Positions 41,690 to 50,305 of a stretch of DNA of 63,742 nucleotides are shown one piece after another (the stretch's first letter is position 1; every line of letters begins with the position of its first letter). Source of the stretch: Fimiplasma intestinipullorum (GTDB lineage: Bacteria > Bacillota_I > Bacilli_A > Erysipelotrichales > Coprobacillaceae); contig DVMJ01000052.1 in NCBI GenBank assembly GCA_018715065.1, forward strand, positions 1 through 63,742. Reading direction: 5' to 3'. Below the pieces are notes generated by a model. The model did not search any database. It was not told where the DNA came from and worked only from the letters and a program-made list of their open reading frames with translations. Made by a program: the position numbers and the translations under genes.

Positions 41690-42721
41690 ATGCAGGAAAT
41701 GTTAGATATTTACCGGGATGATCTGCAAAAAGCAGGCATCCTGTCTCGCAATGAGGCCCACCGAACAGGGGCGCTTCATGCCGTTTGCCATCTCTGGGTC
41801 ATCGACTCGAGCCGCAGCATCGTCTATCTGCAGCAGCGCTCCAATCAGAAAGACAGCCATCCCAACGATTATGATATCTCCTGTGCCGGTCACATGGATC
41901 CCTATGAAACGCCCGTTCAAACGATCCTGCGCGAAGCCAGAGAAGAAATCGGGTTATGCTTAAGACCTGAAGATCTGCAGTTTCTAGGCACATGTATTGA
42001 AAATTTTTCTTTGGATCGTGAAATAGCCTATGTTTTCATGACGGACTTGAAACAACCCCGCTTTGAACTTGGTGAAGAAGTTCAACGTATCGTCGGCGTG
42101 GATATGGATGCTTTCTTAGCCGGAGAGTATGTGGATGAAAACGGCGATACAGTGCCTGCCAAGGATCTATGCGGACATGATCTGTCCATCATCAAACGGG
42201 CCTTACTTCAGCTGCACATTTTGGCTTGTGAAAATGAACTTTGTATTCGCAAAGCCCGTCCCTATGATGCTCCTATGCTCTGTGAGTGGTGGAATGATGG
42301 TCGCATCATGGCCCATGCCGGTTTTCCCAACGGTATCCATACAACCATTCAAGAAGTCAAAGACGGACTCAAAGGGCCTTCAACACGCTGTATCATCTTA
42401 GCTGGCTACATCCCGATTGGTGAGATGAGCTATCGTGAAGTCGATCCAGAAACTGTTGAGATTGGGATCAAGATCGTCGATCCCATCCATCAGAATCATG
42501 GTTATGGGACACGCCTGTTGAAAATGTTCTGTACTTACCTGTTCCAAAGCTACCAAAAAATCATCCTAGATACTTCCGCCGACAACGAGCGCGCCAGACA
42601 TGTCTATACAAAACTGGGCTTCCAGATGGTTGGAAGTCGACCAGATGCTTTCCAAGATGAACTTGGGCATACTTACACAGTCGTCGATTATGTCTTAGAT
42701 CAGGCCCATTTCAAAAAATAA
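41690..42721 (+). CDS. Nudix hydrolase (IDI-like) fused to GNAT acetyltransferase
   Basis: A 343-residue two-domain protein. The N-terminal half (1-185) is a Nudix domain of isopentenyl-diphosphate-isomerase-like type (HRTGALHAVCHLWVID, then GHMDPYETPVQTILREAREEIGL with the Nudix box). The C-terminal half (about 190-335) is a GNAT acetyltransferase with VEIGIKIVDPIHQNHGYGTRLLKMF and the final YTKLGFQMVGSRPDAFQDELG. I start at ATG 41690, with AGAGGTG upstream; the frame from 41642 overlaps the promoter. No partner gene suggests the substrates. The fusion implies linked steps in one pathway, perhaps nucleotide-sugar or CoA-ester related. Confidence 0.88.
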   Translation: MQEMLDIYRDDLQKAGILSRNEAHRTGALHAVCHLWVIDSSRSIVYLQQRSNQKDSHPNDYDISCAGHMDPYETPVQTILREAREEIGLCLRPEDLQFLGTCIENFSLDREIAYVFMTDLKQPRFELGEEVQRIVGVDMDAFLAGEYVDENGDTVPAKDLCGHDLSIIKRALLQLHILACENELCIRKARPYDAPMLCEWWNDGRIMAHAGFPNGIHTTIQEVKDGLKGPSTRCIILAGYIPIGEMSYREVDPETVEIGIKIVDPIHQNHGYGTRLLKMFCTYLFQSYQKIILDTSADNERARHVYTKLGFQMVGSRPDAFQDELGHTYTVVDYVLDQAHFKK

Positions 42722-43562
42722 AGGTAAAGAGATCCGCCAGCTGCAAAACACTCTTGTCTTCCGTTTTCTGTCAATGGCATCATGTCCTCATACTTACAAC
42801 TTCACATCAGATCCGCTCCTTTCTATGATTATGCACTTTAATATAGCGCATTTGGCGTGGATTAAAACGGTCAAGACATAAGCAGATGAGAGATATGAAG
42901 CAAAAGCTGTGGATTGGGTAAAGAAGATGCCGAATAAATGTATAATCAATTGATATGTGACAAGAAGAGAACCATGATCAATGCAAAATGATGTCTTAGG
43001 ACCAGACAGGCACTTACCCAAGCACTAAAAAAAAGAGGATGGAACACAAGAAGCTTTCCAGGATACCATTAGTGAACTGTGTACTGCTTGCAAGATAAGC
43101 AGAGAAACCGTTTAGGACCATTGCCAGGATATCTACGCTCTTTTAAAGTGGACCCTACGCCGAAGCGGTCAAAAAAGTTGGATTTGAGCATACATTCGAG
43201 AGAAGCGCTACAGATTACTTTGGATGCACAGTTCAAAAAATACTTAGCGGCCTTCTATACCGACGCCTCTGCAGAGCTCCTGGTCGAATGGGCAAAAAAC
43301 AGAAGGGGACAGGTTAGAGAAACCATGCTCCTGAGACTCTTATCTATAAGATCTTGATCCCCGGCATTTTGAAAGACAACAGGACATGAGTCAATGAAGT
43401 TTGAGATATTAAAAAGAGATGATCCCGCTAAAGTGGACACACAAATTAACCCTGTGTCTATGAAGGCGAGATTTTTTATATCAAAAGAAACATGGGCGGC
43501 CATCCAAATCAATCATCAAACAGACAGCTTACGCAAGTGTTTTTTTATCAGAAAGACAGCAT
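42722..43562. other. Degenerate noncoding stretch, probable decayed gene(s)
   Basis: About 840 bp with no supported gene. A -10-like TATAAT near 42939 is followed by a start-like ATG and a coherent but broken reading frame. Coding-like residues appear in all three plus-strand frames between 42975 and 43360 (for example RQALTQALKKRGWN, YAEAVKKVGFEHTF, SREALQITLDAQFKKYLAAF), each interrupted by stops. The longest is 92 codons (43079-43357), without a ribosome site. The tract AAAGTGGAC occurs twice (about 43146 and 43432). I cannot name the original gene. Confidence 0.45.
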
Positions 43563-43592
43563 AAAAAAGAAGCTGATCAAAATCAGCTTCTC
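43563..43592 (-). terminator. Terminator of the HAD/kinase/PK-like operon
   Basis: GAAGCTGAT (43569-43577) pairs with ATCAGCTTC (43582-43590), followed by T6 on the minus strand. It lies close to the HAD stop. Confidence 0.88.
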
Positions 43593-43607
43593 TTCAAGCG
43601 GATTGTG

Positions 43608-44438
43608 TTACAGACCCTTTTTTGGCATAACAAAACGTTCGATCACTTCTGCCAGAACACCGTCATTATGTGTCGCCTGACAGACATAATCGCAGACCGC
43701 CTTCACTTCAGGAACGGCATTGCCGGCAGCGACCGAAAGTCCCGCTTTTTCAAGCATCGCCAGATCATTGAAATTATCGCCTACTGCAATCGTTTCTTCA
43801 GGCGCAATATCTAAAAGCGATGCCAGTTTCAATAAAGCCGTCCCTTTGTCCACACCTAAGCGGTTAAACTCCACATAGCGATTTGAAGAATAACTCACAC
43901 AAAGACGTCCTTCTGTAATTGGCAGCATCTCTTCAGCCAACGACATCAGATAAGGTACATCCAAATTCTCATATAAGACCTTTGCAATCGGCTCATCTTT
44001 CAGATGTGCAATGGAAGGTTCCCTTAACTCTGTATAATGCGTTCCCTGACGGTGGAAACGTTCACGTTCATCATCATTAAAACGATAAACATAAACATCA
44101 TCCAGCGTATAAACATGAATGCAGACATCCCTGTTCAAACCAAATTCGAATAACTGCCTGGCTATATCAAAATCCAGGCCCTCAAAGGCCAATAGCCGGT
44201 TTCCCTTATTCTCTGTCAAAGCACAGCCATTAAAAGACAGCACATACTCATTTTCCTTATCTTTGAGATCCAACGCCTCCAGCACATTCGTAATCGATGT
44301 ATAGCCCCGTCCTGTCGCCGGAACAAACTTGATGCCCCTCGCGGTCGCTTCTTTGATCGCCTGTCTATTGGCTTCACAAATCTGGTGCTCGTCATTCAAT
44401 AATGTTTCATCTAAATCACTGGCTATCAGTCGATACAT
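43608..44438 (-). CDS. Cof-type HAD phosphatase, second copy
   Basis: A 276-residue HAD-IIB phosphatase. Motif I is IASDLDETLLND, motif II PATGRGYTS and motif IV VGDNFNDLAMLE followed by AGLSVAAGNAVPEV. The C2B cap occupies residues about 85-190. It overlaps the P-loop kinase gene by 23 nt. Together with the kinase and the pyruvate-kinase-like gene it forms a three-gene unit, suggesting a shared phospho-metabolite. The substrate is unknown. Confidence 0.9.
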   Translation of the reverse strand: MYRLIASDLDETLLNDEHQICEANRQAIKEATARGIKFVPATGRGYTSITNVLEALDLKDKENEYVLSFNGCALTENKGNRLLAFEGLDFDIARQLFEFGLNRDVCIHVYTLDDVYVYRFNDDERERFHRQGTHYTELREPSIAHLKDEPIAKVLYENLDVPYLMSLAEEMLPITEGRLCVSYSSNRYVEFNRLGVDKGTALLKLASLLDIAPEETIAVGDNFNDLAMLEKAGLSVAAGNAVPEVKAVCDYVCQATHNDGVLAEVIERFVMPKKGL

Positions 44439-44946
44439 TGTTCTTTCCTCCTAAATATATCTGTACTTCTGAAATAAGCAAAGCAGGATCTTTCCCGTCC
44501 ACATTGATTTTGATCGTTCGCTGGTCGAGATAGTTTTTCTGGTAAGCCAGTGAACGGCTGATCACATCCGCCTCGCGTTTACCACTAGAAATATCCTTTT
44601 GTAAATGGGACTCAAGTGTTGATGCACTTGCTATCAGGCTGAAGCAAAAAAGCTTGACATCTTCGAGGTGCAGGCGCGAAAGAAGATCATCCATGATCTC
44701 CTGACTGGGAATGACCCAACAGAAGACCACATTCTGATAATCCGGCTGTGCTAAAAACTGGTTTAATAAGAATGAAATATTTTCCATGACCATGGCTTTA
44801 GTACGCGCATTGACGATGAATGGATGACTGTCCCAGCACCAGTCACCATCCAAAAAAACAGCTGCCGGCAACGCCTGTTTTAAGGCCTGAGACAGGGTGG
44901 TCTTGCCCACCCCCATGGTCCCGTTAAAAATGATCAGCTGCTTCAT
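44416..44946 (-). CDS. P-loop nucleotide/small-molecule kinase-like protein
   Basis: A 176-residue protein with an N-terminal P-loop (IIFNGTMGVGKTTLSQAL) and an Asp/Trp-rich region (FLDGDWCWDSHPFIV) typical of small-molecule kinases of the AAA_33/zeta-like type. There is no lid motif that would identify the substrate. It overlaps the downstream HAD gene and the upstream pyruvate-kinase-like gene by 23 nt each, so all three are translationally coupled. Confidence 0.75.
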   Translation of the reverse strand: MKQLIIFNGTMGVGKTTLSQALKQALPAAVFLDGDWCWDSHPFIVNARTKAMVMENISFLLNQFLAQPDYQNVVFCWVIPSQEIMDDLLSRLHLEDVKLFCFSLIASASTLESHLQKDISSGKREADVISRSLAYQKNYLDQRTIKINVDGKDPALLISEVQIYLGGKNNVSTDSQ

Positions 44947-45895
44947 GTTTCTGTTTCCAGGCCAAAGCCGACTGGGCTGTTTTCACTAAGTAATCCATTA
45001 CCTCAACAGGATGTTTGCCGATCGCCATTTCACCGGTCACCATCAGGCTGGAAGCGCCATCGAGGACCGCATTAAAAATATCGCTGACTTCCGCTCGGGT
45101 CGGTACTTCATTTTCAATCATGGACTGCAGTAGCTGCGTGACAACCATGAATGGTTTCTGATGTTGACGGCAAAGCACCGCAAGATCCTTTTGGACACCG
45201 ATCAGATCATAGAGCGGATAAGCCTGACCGAGATCCCCACGGGCAATCACGACCTCATCCACTTCCTCAATGAATTCAGGCAGACGTAAAACGCCTTCAC
45301 GATTCTCAATCTTCGCTAAAATGCGCGTCTCTTGGGCACCGGCAGCTGCCAGCGCCTGTCTTAAATGATGAATATCTGAGCTATTGCGGACAAAGGGCAG
45401 CATGACCGCGGTCACGCCATAAGTGCGAATTAAAGCGATATTGTCAAGATCGGCCTGGGTCAATGTCGGCACCGGAAAGCTTTTGCCTACAACCGCAACG
45501 CTCTTATGGCTTTGTAATGTTCCCGCCCGTAAGACCCTTGTCTTCAGGCCAGGACCAATCACTTCAAAAAGCAGACGACCGTCATCCACCAGCAACTGAT
45601 CCCCGACCTCAACTCCTTGATAAAGTACATCCGGCAGATCCTGAAAAGTGTAAAGCTCACCCGGTTTCAGTTCAATCGGCGCTTTTAAATCCCCTAAACG
45701 CAGTTCAGGACCATTTAGATCGATCAACAGTTCACAATCCGCTTTGGCGGCATGCAGGATATCGATCCAGGCTTTACTTTGATTTAATCCCCGATGGGAT
45801 AAATTGAGACGCACGCCACTCATGCCGGACGCAAACAGCGCTTTTAATGTATCCAGGTCACAGGCACTCGGTCCCAACGTTCCATAATAATGCAT
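44924..45895 (-). CDS. Pyruvate kinase-like protein lacking the C domain
   Basis: A 323-residue protein, against 470-580 for usual pyruvate kinases. The A-domain barrel is recognisable: YGTLGPSACDLDTL, VRLNLSHRG, DLNGPELRLG, the Lys/Glu motif AKIENREG, VIARGDLGQAYPLYD, MVVTQLLQSMIENEVPTRAEVSDI and VTGEMAIGKHPVEVM. A small B domain (about residues 60-145) interrupts it. The regulatory C domain, which normally follows that last motif, is absent. Catalytic residues appear kept, so it may be an unregulated or altered-specificity enzyme. Confidence 0.85.
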   Translation of the reverse strand: MHYYGTLGPSACDLDTLKALFASGMSGVRLNLSHRGLNQSKAWIDILHAAKADCELLIDLNGPELRLGDLKAPIELKPGELYTFQDLPDVLYQGVEVGDQLLVDDGRLLFEVIGPGLKTRVLRAGTLQSHKSVAVVGKSFPVPTLTQADLDNIALIRTYGVTAVMLPFVRNSSDIHHLRQALAAAGAQETRILAKIENREGVLRLPEFIEEVDEVVIARGDLGQAYPLYDLIGVQKDLAVLCRQHQKPFMVVTQLLQSMIENEVPTRAEVSDIFNAVLDGASSLMVTGEMAIGKHPVEVMDYLVKTAQSALAWKQKHEAADHF

Positions 45896-45912
45896 CTAAT
45901 CACCTCACAAAT

Positions 45913-45934
45913 GGAGGGAAGCAACGCTTCCCCT
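45913..45934 (-). terminator. Hairpin downstream of degV
   Basis: GGGAAGC (45916-45922) and GCTTCCC (45926-45932) form a 7-bp stem across a 3-nt loop. No strong T tract follows, so it is only a weak terminator candidate. Confidence 0.4.
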
Positions 45935-46799
45935 ATTCTGGCTGATATTTCTTGATATACTGATAACCAATTCCGCCGATTCCCATATGCACACCGACAA
46001 CACTAGGCAATAGGCCATAAGCGACTTCAACGCCCTGACCAATTTTTTTCTTCAGTTCCGCTAACATCTGGCTGGCAAATTCATCACAGAGAACATGCTC
46101 CATCGTTAAAATATAATCCTTGGCATTCACACCACAGCTAAGCATATGATCCATGATTGTCAGGTTCGCCTTCTTGACCGTTCTGACCTTCGTTAGAACA
46201 TCGATCTTGCCGCCCAGATCCATATTCAGCTTCATGACCGGAATGATCTTCAACATATTGGCCAACATGGCCACAGCCGGGGTAATGCGTCCACCTCGTT
46301 TCAAATGATCGAGATTGCTGGTCATAATAATAGTTGCCGAATGGTCTACCAGATCCTCCAGGATCGGTTTGATTTCTTCACGCGATTTGCCTTCGTTGAT
46401 CAGCTGCAAAGCCACCTCGACAAGATATTTGTGATTACCTGCCGTCCCTTTTGAATCGATCAGGGTTACCGGTATCTTTTCCATCTCACAGGCTAAGTGA
46501 ACACCCGATAAAGTGGAACTCAATCCGGTTGCAATGGTGATCGCTAAAACCTCATCATAGCCATCTTCTTTTAGCTGCGTAATTGCCTCCACGATCGCCC
46601 CACTTGAAGGCTGAGACGTTTTAGGCAGTAACAGCTTATCTTTTCGCATCATTTCAAAAACTGTTTTTGAATCGATATCGACTTCATCAAGATACGTTTT
46701 TTCATTGATGATTACCTGTAAAGGAACGATATAAACACCCGGTATCTCATTGATTGCAATTTGACAACCGCTATCCGCCAGGATCGCAATTCTTGACAT
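45933..46799 (-). CDS. DegV family fatty-acid-binding protein
   Basis: A 288-residue protein of the DegV/FakB fold. The N-terminal half has IAILADSGCQI and the family block LLPKTSQPSSGAIVEAI, with ITIATGLSSTLSGV after it. The second half has TSNLDHLKRGGRITPAVA and ends with PSVVGVHMGIGGIGYQYIKKY. Relatives bind a fatty acid and hand it to the FakA kinase. No fakA gene lies nearby. It is transcribed divergently from yigZ. Confidence 0.92.
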   Translation of the reverse strand: MSRIAILADSGCQIAINEIPGVYIVPLQVIINEKTYLDEVDIDSKTVFEMMRKDKLLLPKTSQPSSGAIVEAITQLKEDGYDEVLAITIATGLSSTLSGVHLACEMEKIPVTLIDSKGTAGNHKYLVEVALQLINEGKSREEIKPILEDLVDHSATIIMTSNLDHLKRGGRITPAVAMLANMLKIIPVMKLNMDLGGKIDVLTKVRTVKKANLTIMDHMLSCGVNAKDYILTMEHVLCDEFASQMLAELKKKIGQGVEVAYGLLPSVVGVHMGIGGIGYQYIKKYQPE

Positions 46800-46903
46800 C
46801 GCTAATCACTCCTTCCTCCTTTCTATCTTATCACATTTTGAAGTGCTTTTGTTGTCTTTTTATTCGAATGATCTGTTTGAATCGTTTTTTTTAATTATCT
46901 GAC

Positions 46904-46932
46904 TTTTCAACTGTCCCATTTTAACTTATAAT
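46904..46932 (+). promoter_or_regulatory. Predicted sigma-A promoter of yigZ
   Basis: A TATAAT box (46927-46932) lies 17 bp after a weak TTTTCA (46904-46909). It is 22 bp before the yigZ start codon, whose AGGAGG is at 46942-46947. Confidence 0.5.
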
Positions 46933-46954
46933 AAAAACGTTAGGAGGGCGAAAA

Positions 46955-47572
46955 ATGCTGAAATCTGTTGAAAAGACAACGATCCATGAGATCATCATCA
47001 ATAAGTCCCGTTTCATCGGAATCATAGAACCTATTGACGATGTCGACATGGTCCCCGTGCTCCTGAAGCATTATCAGGAAGTTTACCCTGATGCGACACA
47101 CTACTGTTATGCCTATATCATCGGTCCCCATGAAAAAGCCAATGATAACGGTGAGCCTTCAGGAACAGCCGGACTGCCCATGCTCGGAGTCCTTCAGAAA
47201 AATGAACTTCAAAATGTCCTGGCCATTGTGATTCGCTATTTTGGCGGAATCAAGCTAGGCGCCGGCGGGCTTGTACGTGCCTATACACAGGCAACCAGTC
47301 AGGCACTTGAGCAGGGCGAGATCGTTGTCAAAGAGAAGACACCCTATTATGCTTTTTCTTTTGCCTATCCCTATATCGGGCAGATCGATCATCTGCTTAA
47401 AACCAGGCATATTCCGGTTTGTCAAAAACATTTTGAGATGCAAGTCACCTATGAATGTTATGTACCGGATCCTCAGTTATTCGATGCCATTTCGGACCTC
47501 ACCCGCGGTCAGTATGAAAAAGAATTAATCCGATATGCCTATATCAAAAAACAGGAGGTTTCCGATGAGTAA
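46955..47572 (+). CDS. yigZ: YigZ/IMPACT family protein
   Basis: A 205-residue protein with an N-terminal UPF0029/IMPACT domain. The family motif is visible as HYCYAYIIGPHEKANDNGEPSGTAGLPML and VIRYFGGIKLGAGGLVRAYTQA. The C-terminal ferredoxin-fold domain (about 130-205) is also present. It may act on translation or nucleotides, but no catalytic role is known. It overlaps the LCP gene by 8 nt, so the two are coupled. Confidence 0.94.
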   Translation: MLKSVEKTTIHEIIINKSRFIGIIEPIDDVDMVPVLLKHYQEVYPDATHYCYAYIIGPHEKANDNGEPSGTAGLPMLGVLQKNELQNVLAIVIRYFGGIKLGAGGLVRAYTQATSQALEQGEIVVKEKTPYYAFSFAYPYIGQIDHLLKTRHIPVCQKHFEMQVTYECYVPDPQLFDAISDLTRGQYEKELIRYAYIKKQEVSDE

Positions 47573-49691
47573 AAAAACATCAAAACGGATCTTTCAGATC
47601 TGTCACATATGCGCTTATATCCTGCCCATCTTAAGCTGTCTAGTCGGGGTAGGATTATTGATTTATTATCCACTGCTCGGCTTCCGCTTCCAGCTGGTTG
47701 CCCTCGTTCTTGTTTTACTGGCCATCTTCTTAGTGGCCATGCAGCTTGCCTATCGTAAACATAAACGTGTTGTCCTCTATGTCTTCATGGTACTCAGTGT
47801 GCTTTATGGTCTAGGCATCACTTATTGCGATTACATTTTTTATCGGGCCGTCCATACCATGTCCACGATTTCAACTCAGGCGGGCGATATTGTCTCAGCC
47901 GGAGTCTATACGCTTAATGATAGCGAGCTTCAGACAACTGAAGATCTCAAAGGAAGAACCATCGCACTGCAGCCTGAAAGCAATGTATCCACCAGTACGA
48001 TGATTACTGACGGTCTGCAGGAAGACGGCTTTTCAGAAAGTGATCTTGTGACAACAACTTACGCGAATTATGTAGAAGCTTATAATGCCCTGTTAAATGG
48101 GGATGTGGATGCCATTGCCCTTGATGCCGGTGGTATTTCAATGATCGAACAAGTTTACCCGGATGTCACTGATCAGATCCGTTCCATCGTTTCTTATCAA
48201 CGAATCGTCCACGCGACCGCTTCCGACGATAAAGCCAATCTCTCAACCGAACCATTTACCCTGTTGATCAATGGGGTAGATATCCGCAACGGGAACTTAA
48301 ACGAAGCTGCCAATGCCGATGTCATCATGCTGGCAACCTTTAACCCGCAAACGATGAAGCTCTCTTTAAACTCGATTCCACGTGATACTTATATTCCGGT
48401 AACCTGCCAGGGACAGCGTGATAAGATTACCCACTCAGGCAGCGGCGGGATCAACTGTACGATTGAATCGATTGAAAATGCTTTTGATATCAAGATTGAC
48501 TACTATGTGAAATTAAACTTCTATGCCGTTGTCGATCTGGTCGATGCCATCGGTGGTATTGATGTCGATGTACCGATCACCTTTACGGAACAGGATTCTC
48601 ACGACAATGCCGATGCCATTCATTTGGAGGCAGGTGAAAACCAGCACCTCAATGGTGAAGAAGCCTTAGCCTTAGCCCGGCATCGTAAAACTTTACTGCG
48701 CGGAGACATCGATCGCGGCATCAACCAGCAGATCGTAATCGAAGGTATCCTACGCAAGCTAGCTTCCGGTAAGATCGTCACGAGTGTCGACAGCCTCTTA
48801 TCTGTGGTAGGGGATAATGTCCAGACCAATATGTCACCACAGAATATGTATAGTCTCTTCTCCTTGCTGACAAATCTAGGTTCTAACAGTCGCTACGGAG
48901 ATATGTCTGCCCTGAATATTCAATCCCATACGCTTGAAGGAACCGATCTCTATAAGACCGAAAGCTGGTCAGGCGGGCAGGAAATCTATTACTTTGTACC
49001 AAATGAATCTTCCATCAATGCCACGACCTTAGAAATCAAACGGATCATCGGTGAGGAACCTTATCCACTACCAACCAGCAAATTTTCTTTCAATGCCAAT
49101 GTCCCTTATGAAAAGGCCGACATCGATCTGGACGAACTCGTTTATGATAATGCCAGCAGCAGCCGACGGATTCTGACTGTTCCCGATTTTGAAGGCGATA
49201 CCTACGCCGATGTCAGACGCTGGTGCTCAAATAATGAAACAACGGTTGGCAGTGCTTATGCCATTACCTGTGAATATCGCACGACTGACGGTACCGAACT
49301 GAACGACGATTCACGTTATGAATCTGGCTCCGTAGAAGCTGGTGAAGTCCTCTCCGCAGACAATATGCTGCGCGGGACAAAGACGCTGATCTTCCATTTC
49401 ACCGGTGACCAGAACAGTCCGCAAGCAGATGCGGGTTATCGGATCATCGCAGATAACCTTCGTGTCAGAACCAGTGACAGCGATCGGGATCTGCTGGCCA
49501 TCCTTCCTTATTATGTCACCGACCTGACTGGCAAACGCATCGCCAGTTCCCAATATACGGCCACAATCGAAGATGACGAGATCAACTGGCAGCGGGCCGG
49601 CACTTACCGTGCGACATTAGTGGTCACATCTAATGAAGACCCAAGCCTGACCGCTTCCCTGCGGATCACCGTGACTGTTTATAGTGTTTAA
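47565..49691 (+). CDS. LytR-CpsA-Psr (LCP) family protein with SBP-like and Ig-like additions
   Basis: A 708-residue cell-envelope protein that may attach secondary wall polymers to peptidoglycan. Three membrane segments at residues about 15-90 are followed by a periplasmic-binding-protein-like lobe (about 100-215, TEDLKGRTIALQPESN) and the LCP domain (about 225-400, with SLNSIPRDTYIPVTC, ITHSGSGGINC and LARHRKTLLRGDIDRGINQQ). A PASTA-like domain (about 530-610, TVPDFEGDTYADVRRWC) and an Ig-like C-terminus follow. ATG 47565 is chosen because AGGAGG is 6 nt upstream. It overlaps the yigZ stop. Confidence 0.92.
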   Translation: MSKKTSKRIFQICHICAYILPILSCLVGVGLLIYYPLLGFRFQLVALVLVLLAIFLVAMQLAYRKHKRVVLYVFMVLSVLYGLGITYCDYIFYRAVHTMSTISTQAGDIVSAGVYTLNDSELQTTEDLKGRTIALQPESNVSTSTMITDGLQEDGFSESDLVTTTYANYVEAYNALLNGDVDAIALDAGGISMIEQVYPDVTDQIRSIVSYQRIVHATASDDKANLSTEPFTLLINGVDIRNGNLNEAANADVIMLATFNPQTMKLSLNSIPRDTYIPVTCQGQRDKITHSGSGGINCTIESIENAFDIKIDYYVKLNFYAVVDLVDAIGGIDVDVPITFTEQDSHDNADAIHLEAGENQHLNGEEALALARHRKTLLRGDIDRGINQQIVIEGILRKLASGKIVTSVDSLLSVVGDNVQTNMSPQNMYSLFSLLTNLGSNSRYGDMSALNIQSHTLEGTDLYKTESWSGGQEIYYFVPNESSINATTLEIKRIIGEEPYPLPTSKFSFNANVPYEKADIDLDELVYDNASSSRRILTVPDFEGDTYADVRRWCSNNETTVGSAYAITCEYRTTDGTELNDDSRYESGSVEAGEVLSADNMLRGTKTLIFHFTGDQNSPQADAGYRIIADNLRVRTSDSDRDLLAILPYYVTDLTGKRIASSQYTATIEDDEINWQRAGTYRATLVVTSNEDPSLTASLRITVTVYSV

Positions 49692-49716
49692 AACCACCTA
49701 CGGGTGGTTTTCTTTA
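49690..49716 (+). terminator. Terminator of the yigZ-LCP operon
   Basis: AAAACCACC (49690-49698) pairs with GGTGGTTTT (49703-49711), followed by TCTTT. It overlaps the stop codon. Confidence 0.85.
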
Positions 49717-50014
49717 TGCACGGCATGCCTACAATTTCTAACAAGTTTTCACATAACAATTTTTCATTCGATTTTTTTCGATTTCATCACTCTTTTTGAA
49801 TTCACTTCTTTTCTATCTAAAAAGCGATAGACTTGATTATTCAGTGAAAAATTGTTATACTTATATCGTAATTTTAAGCTAAACTGACTTTTATGTATGC
49901 TCTGTTTGAATTATCATTCGTTGTATTTGAATATCATATAGATGAAATCAAGGCCTAGCTCAAAGTACCGGTTCTGCTTCAGGCAGAAAATCTAGTTAAA
50001 GGAGATTATGAAAC
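49717..50014 (+). promoter_or_regulatory. Cold-shock gene promoter and long leader
   Basis: The promoter TTGATT (49833-49838), 17 bp, TATACT (49856-49861) gives a 5' leader of about 147 nt, in line with the long thermosensing leaders of csp genes. A 14-bp inverted repeat, ATAACAATTTTTCA (49753-49766) and TGAAAAATTGTTAT (49845-49858), overlaps the spacer and -10 box; it could be an operator. The AAAGGAG at 49998-50004 precedes the start. Confidence 0.65.
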
Positions 50015-50218
50015 ATGAACACAGGAACAGTTAAATGGTTTAATTCTGAAAAAGGTTACGGATTCATTTCTGTAGAAGGTGCAGCTGACGTATTCGTTCA
50101 CTACTCTTCTATTCAGGCAGATGGCTTCAAAACCTTAGAAGAAGGACAGAAAGTCACTTTTGACATCACTGAAGGTCCTCGTGGTCCTCAGGCTGCCAAT
50201 GTCAAAGTTGTTGGTTAA
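50015..50218 (+). CDS. Cold-shock protein
   Basis: A 67-residue single cold-shock domain of CspA type, beginning MNTGTVKWFNSEKGYGFISVEG. RNP1 (KGYGFI) and RNP2 (VFVHYS) are intact, with the conserved end GPRGPQAANVKVV. It binds single-stranded RNA or DNA and keeps mRNA unfolded at low temperature. It has its own promoter and terminator and stands on the plus strand. Confidence 0.97.
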   Translation: MNTGTVKWFNSEKGYGFISVEGAADVFVHYSSIQADGFKTLEEGQKVTFDITEGPRGPQAANVKVVG

Positions 50219-50228
50219 ACCACCAAGA

Positions 50229-50256
50229 CACAAGGGCTCTTTAAGAGCTCTTTTTA
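50229..50256 (+). terminator. Terminator of the cold-shock gene
   Basis: AGGGCTCTT (50233-50241) pairs with AAGAGCTCT (50243-50251), with one G-U pair, followed by TTTTATTTT. Confidence 0.8.
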
Positions 50257-50268
50257 TTTTAGAAAGAA

Positions 50269-50303
50269 AATAGCAGTCTACCGTTCAAAGATAGACTGCT
50301 TTG
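50269..50303 (-). terminator. Terminator of the proC-mfd-pth unit
   Basis: AGCAGTCTA (50272-50280) pairs with TAGACTGCT (50292-50300). It has A/T-rich flanks on both sides and is convergent with the csp terminator. Confidence 0.8.
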
Positions 50304-50305
50304 TT

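Noticed and set aside
43079..43357. A 92-codon plus-strand open frame
   Set aside because: No ribosome site, no recognised domain, and neighbouring coding-like patches in the other frames; better treated as part of a decayed region.
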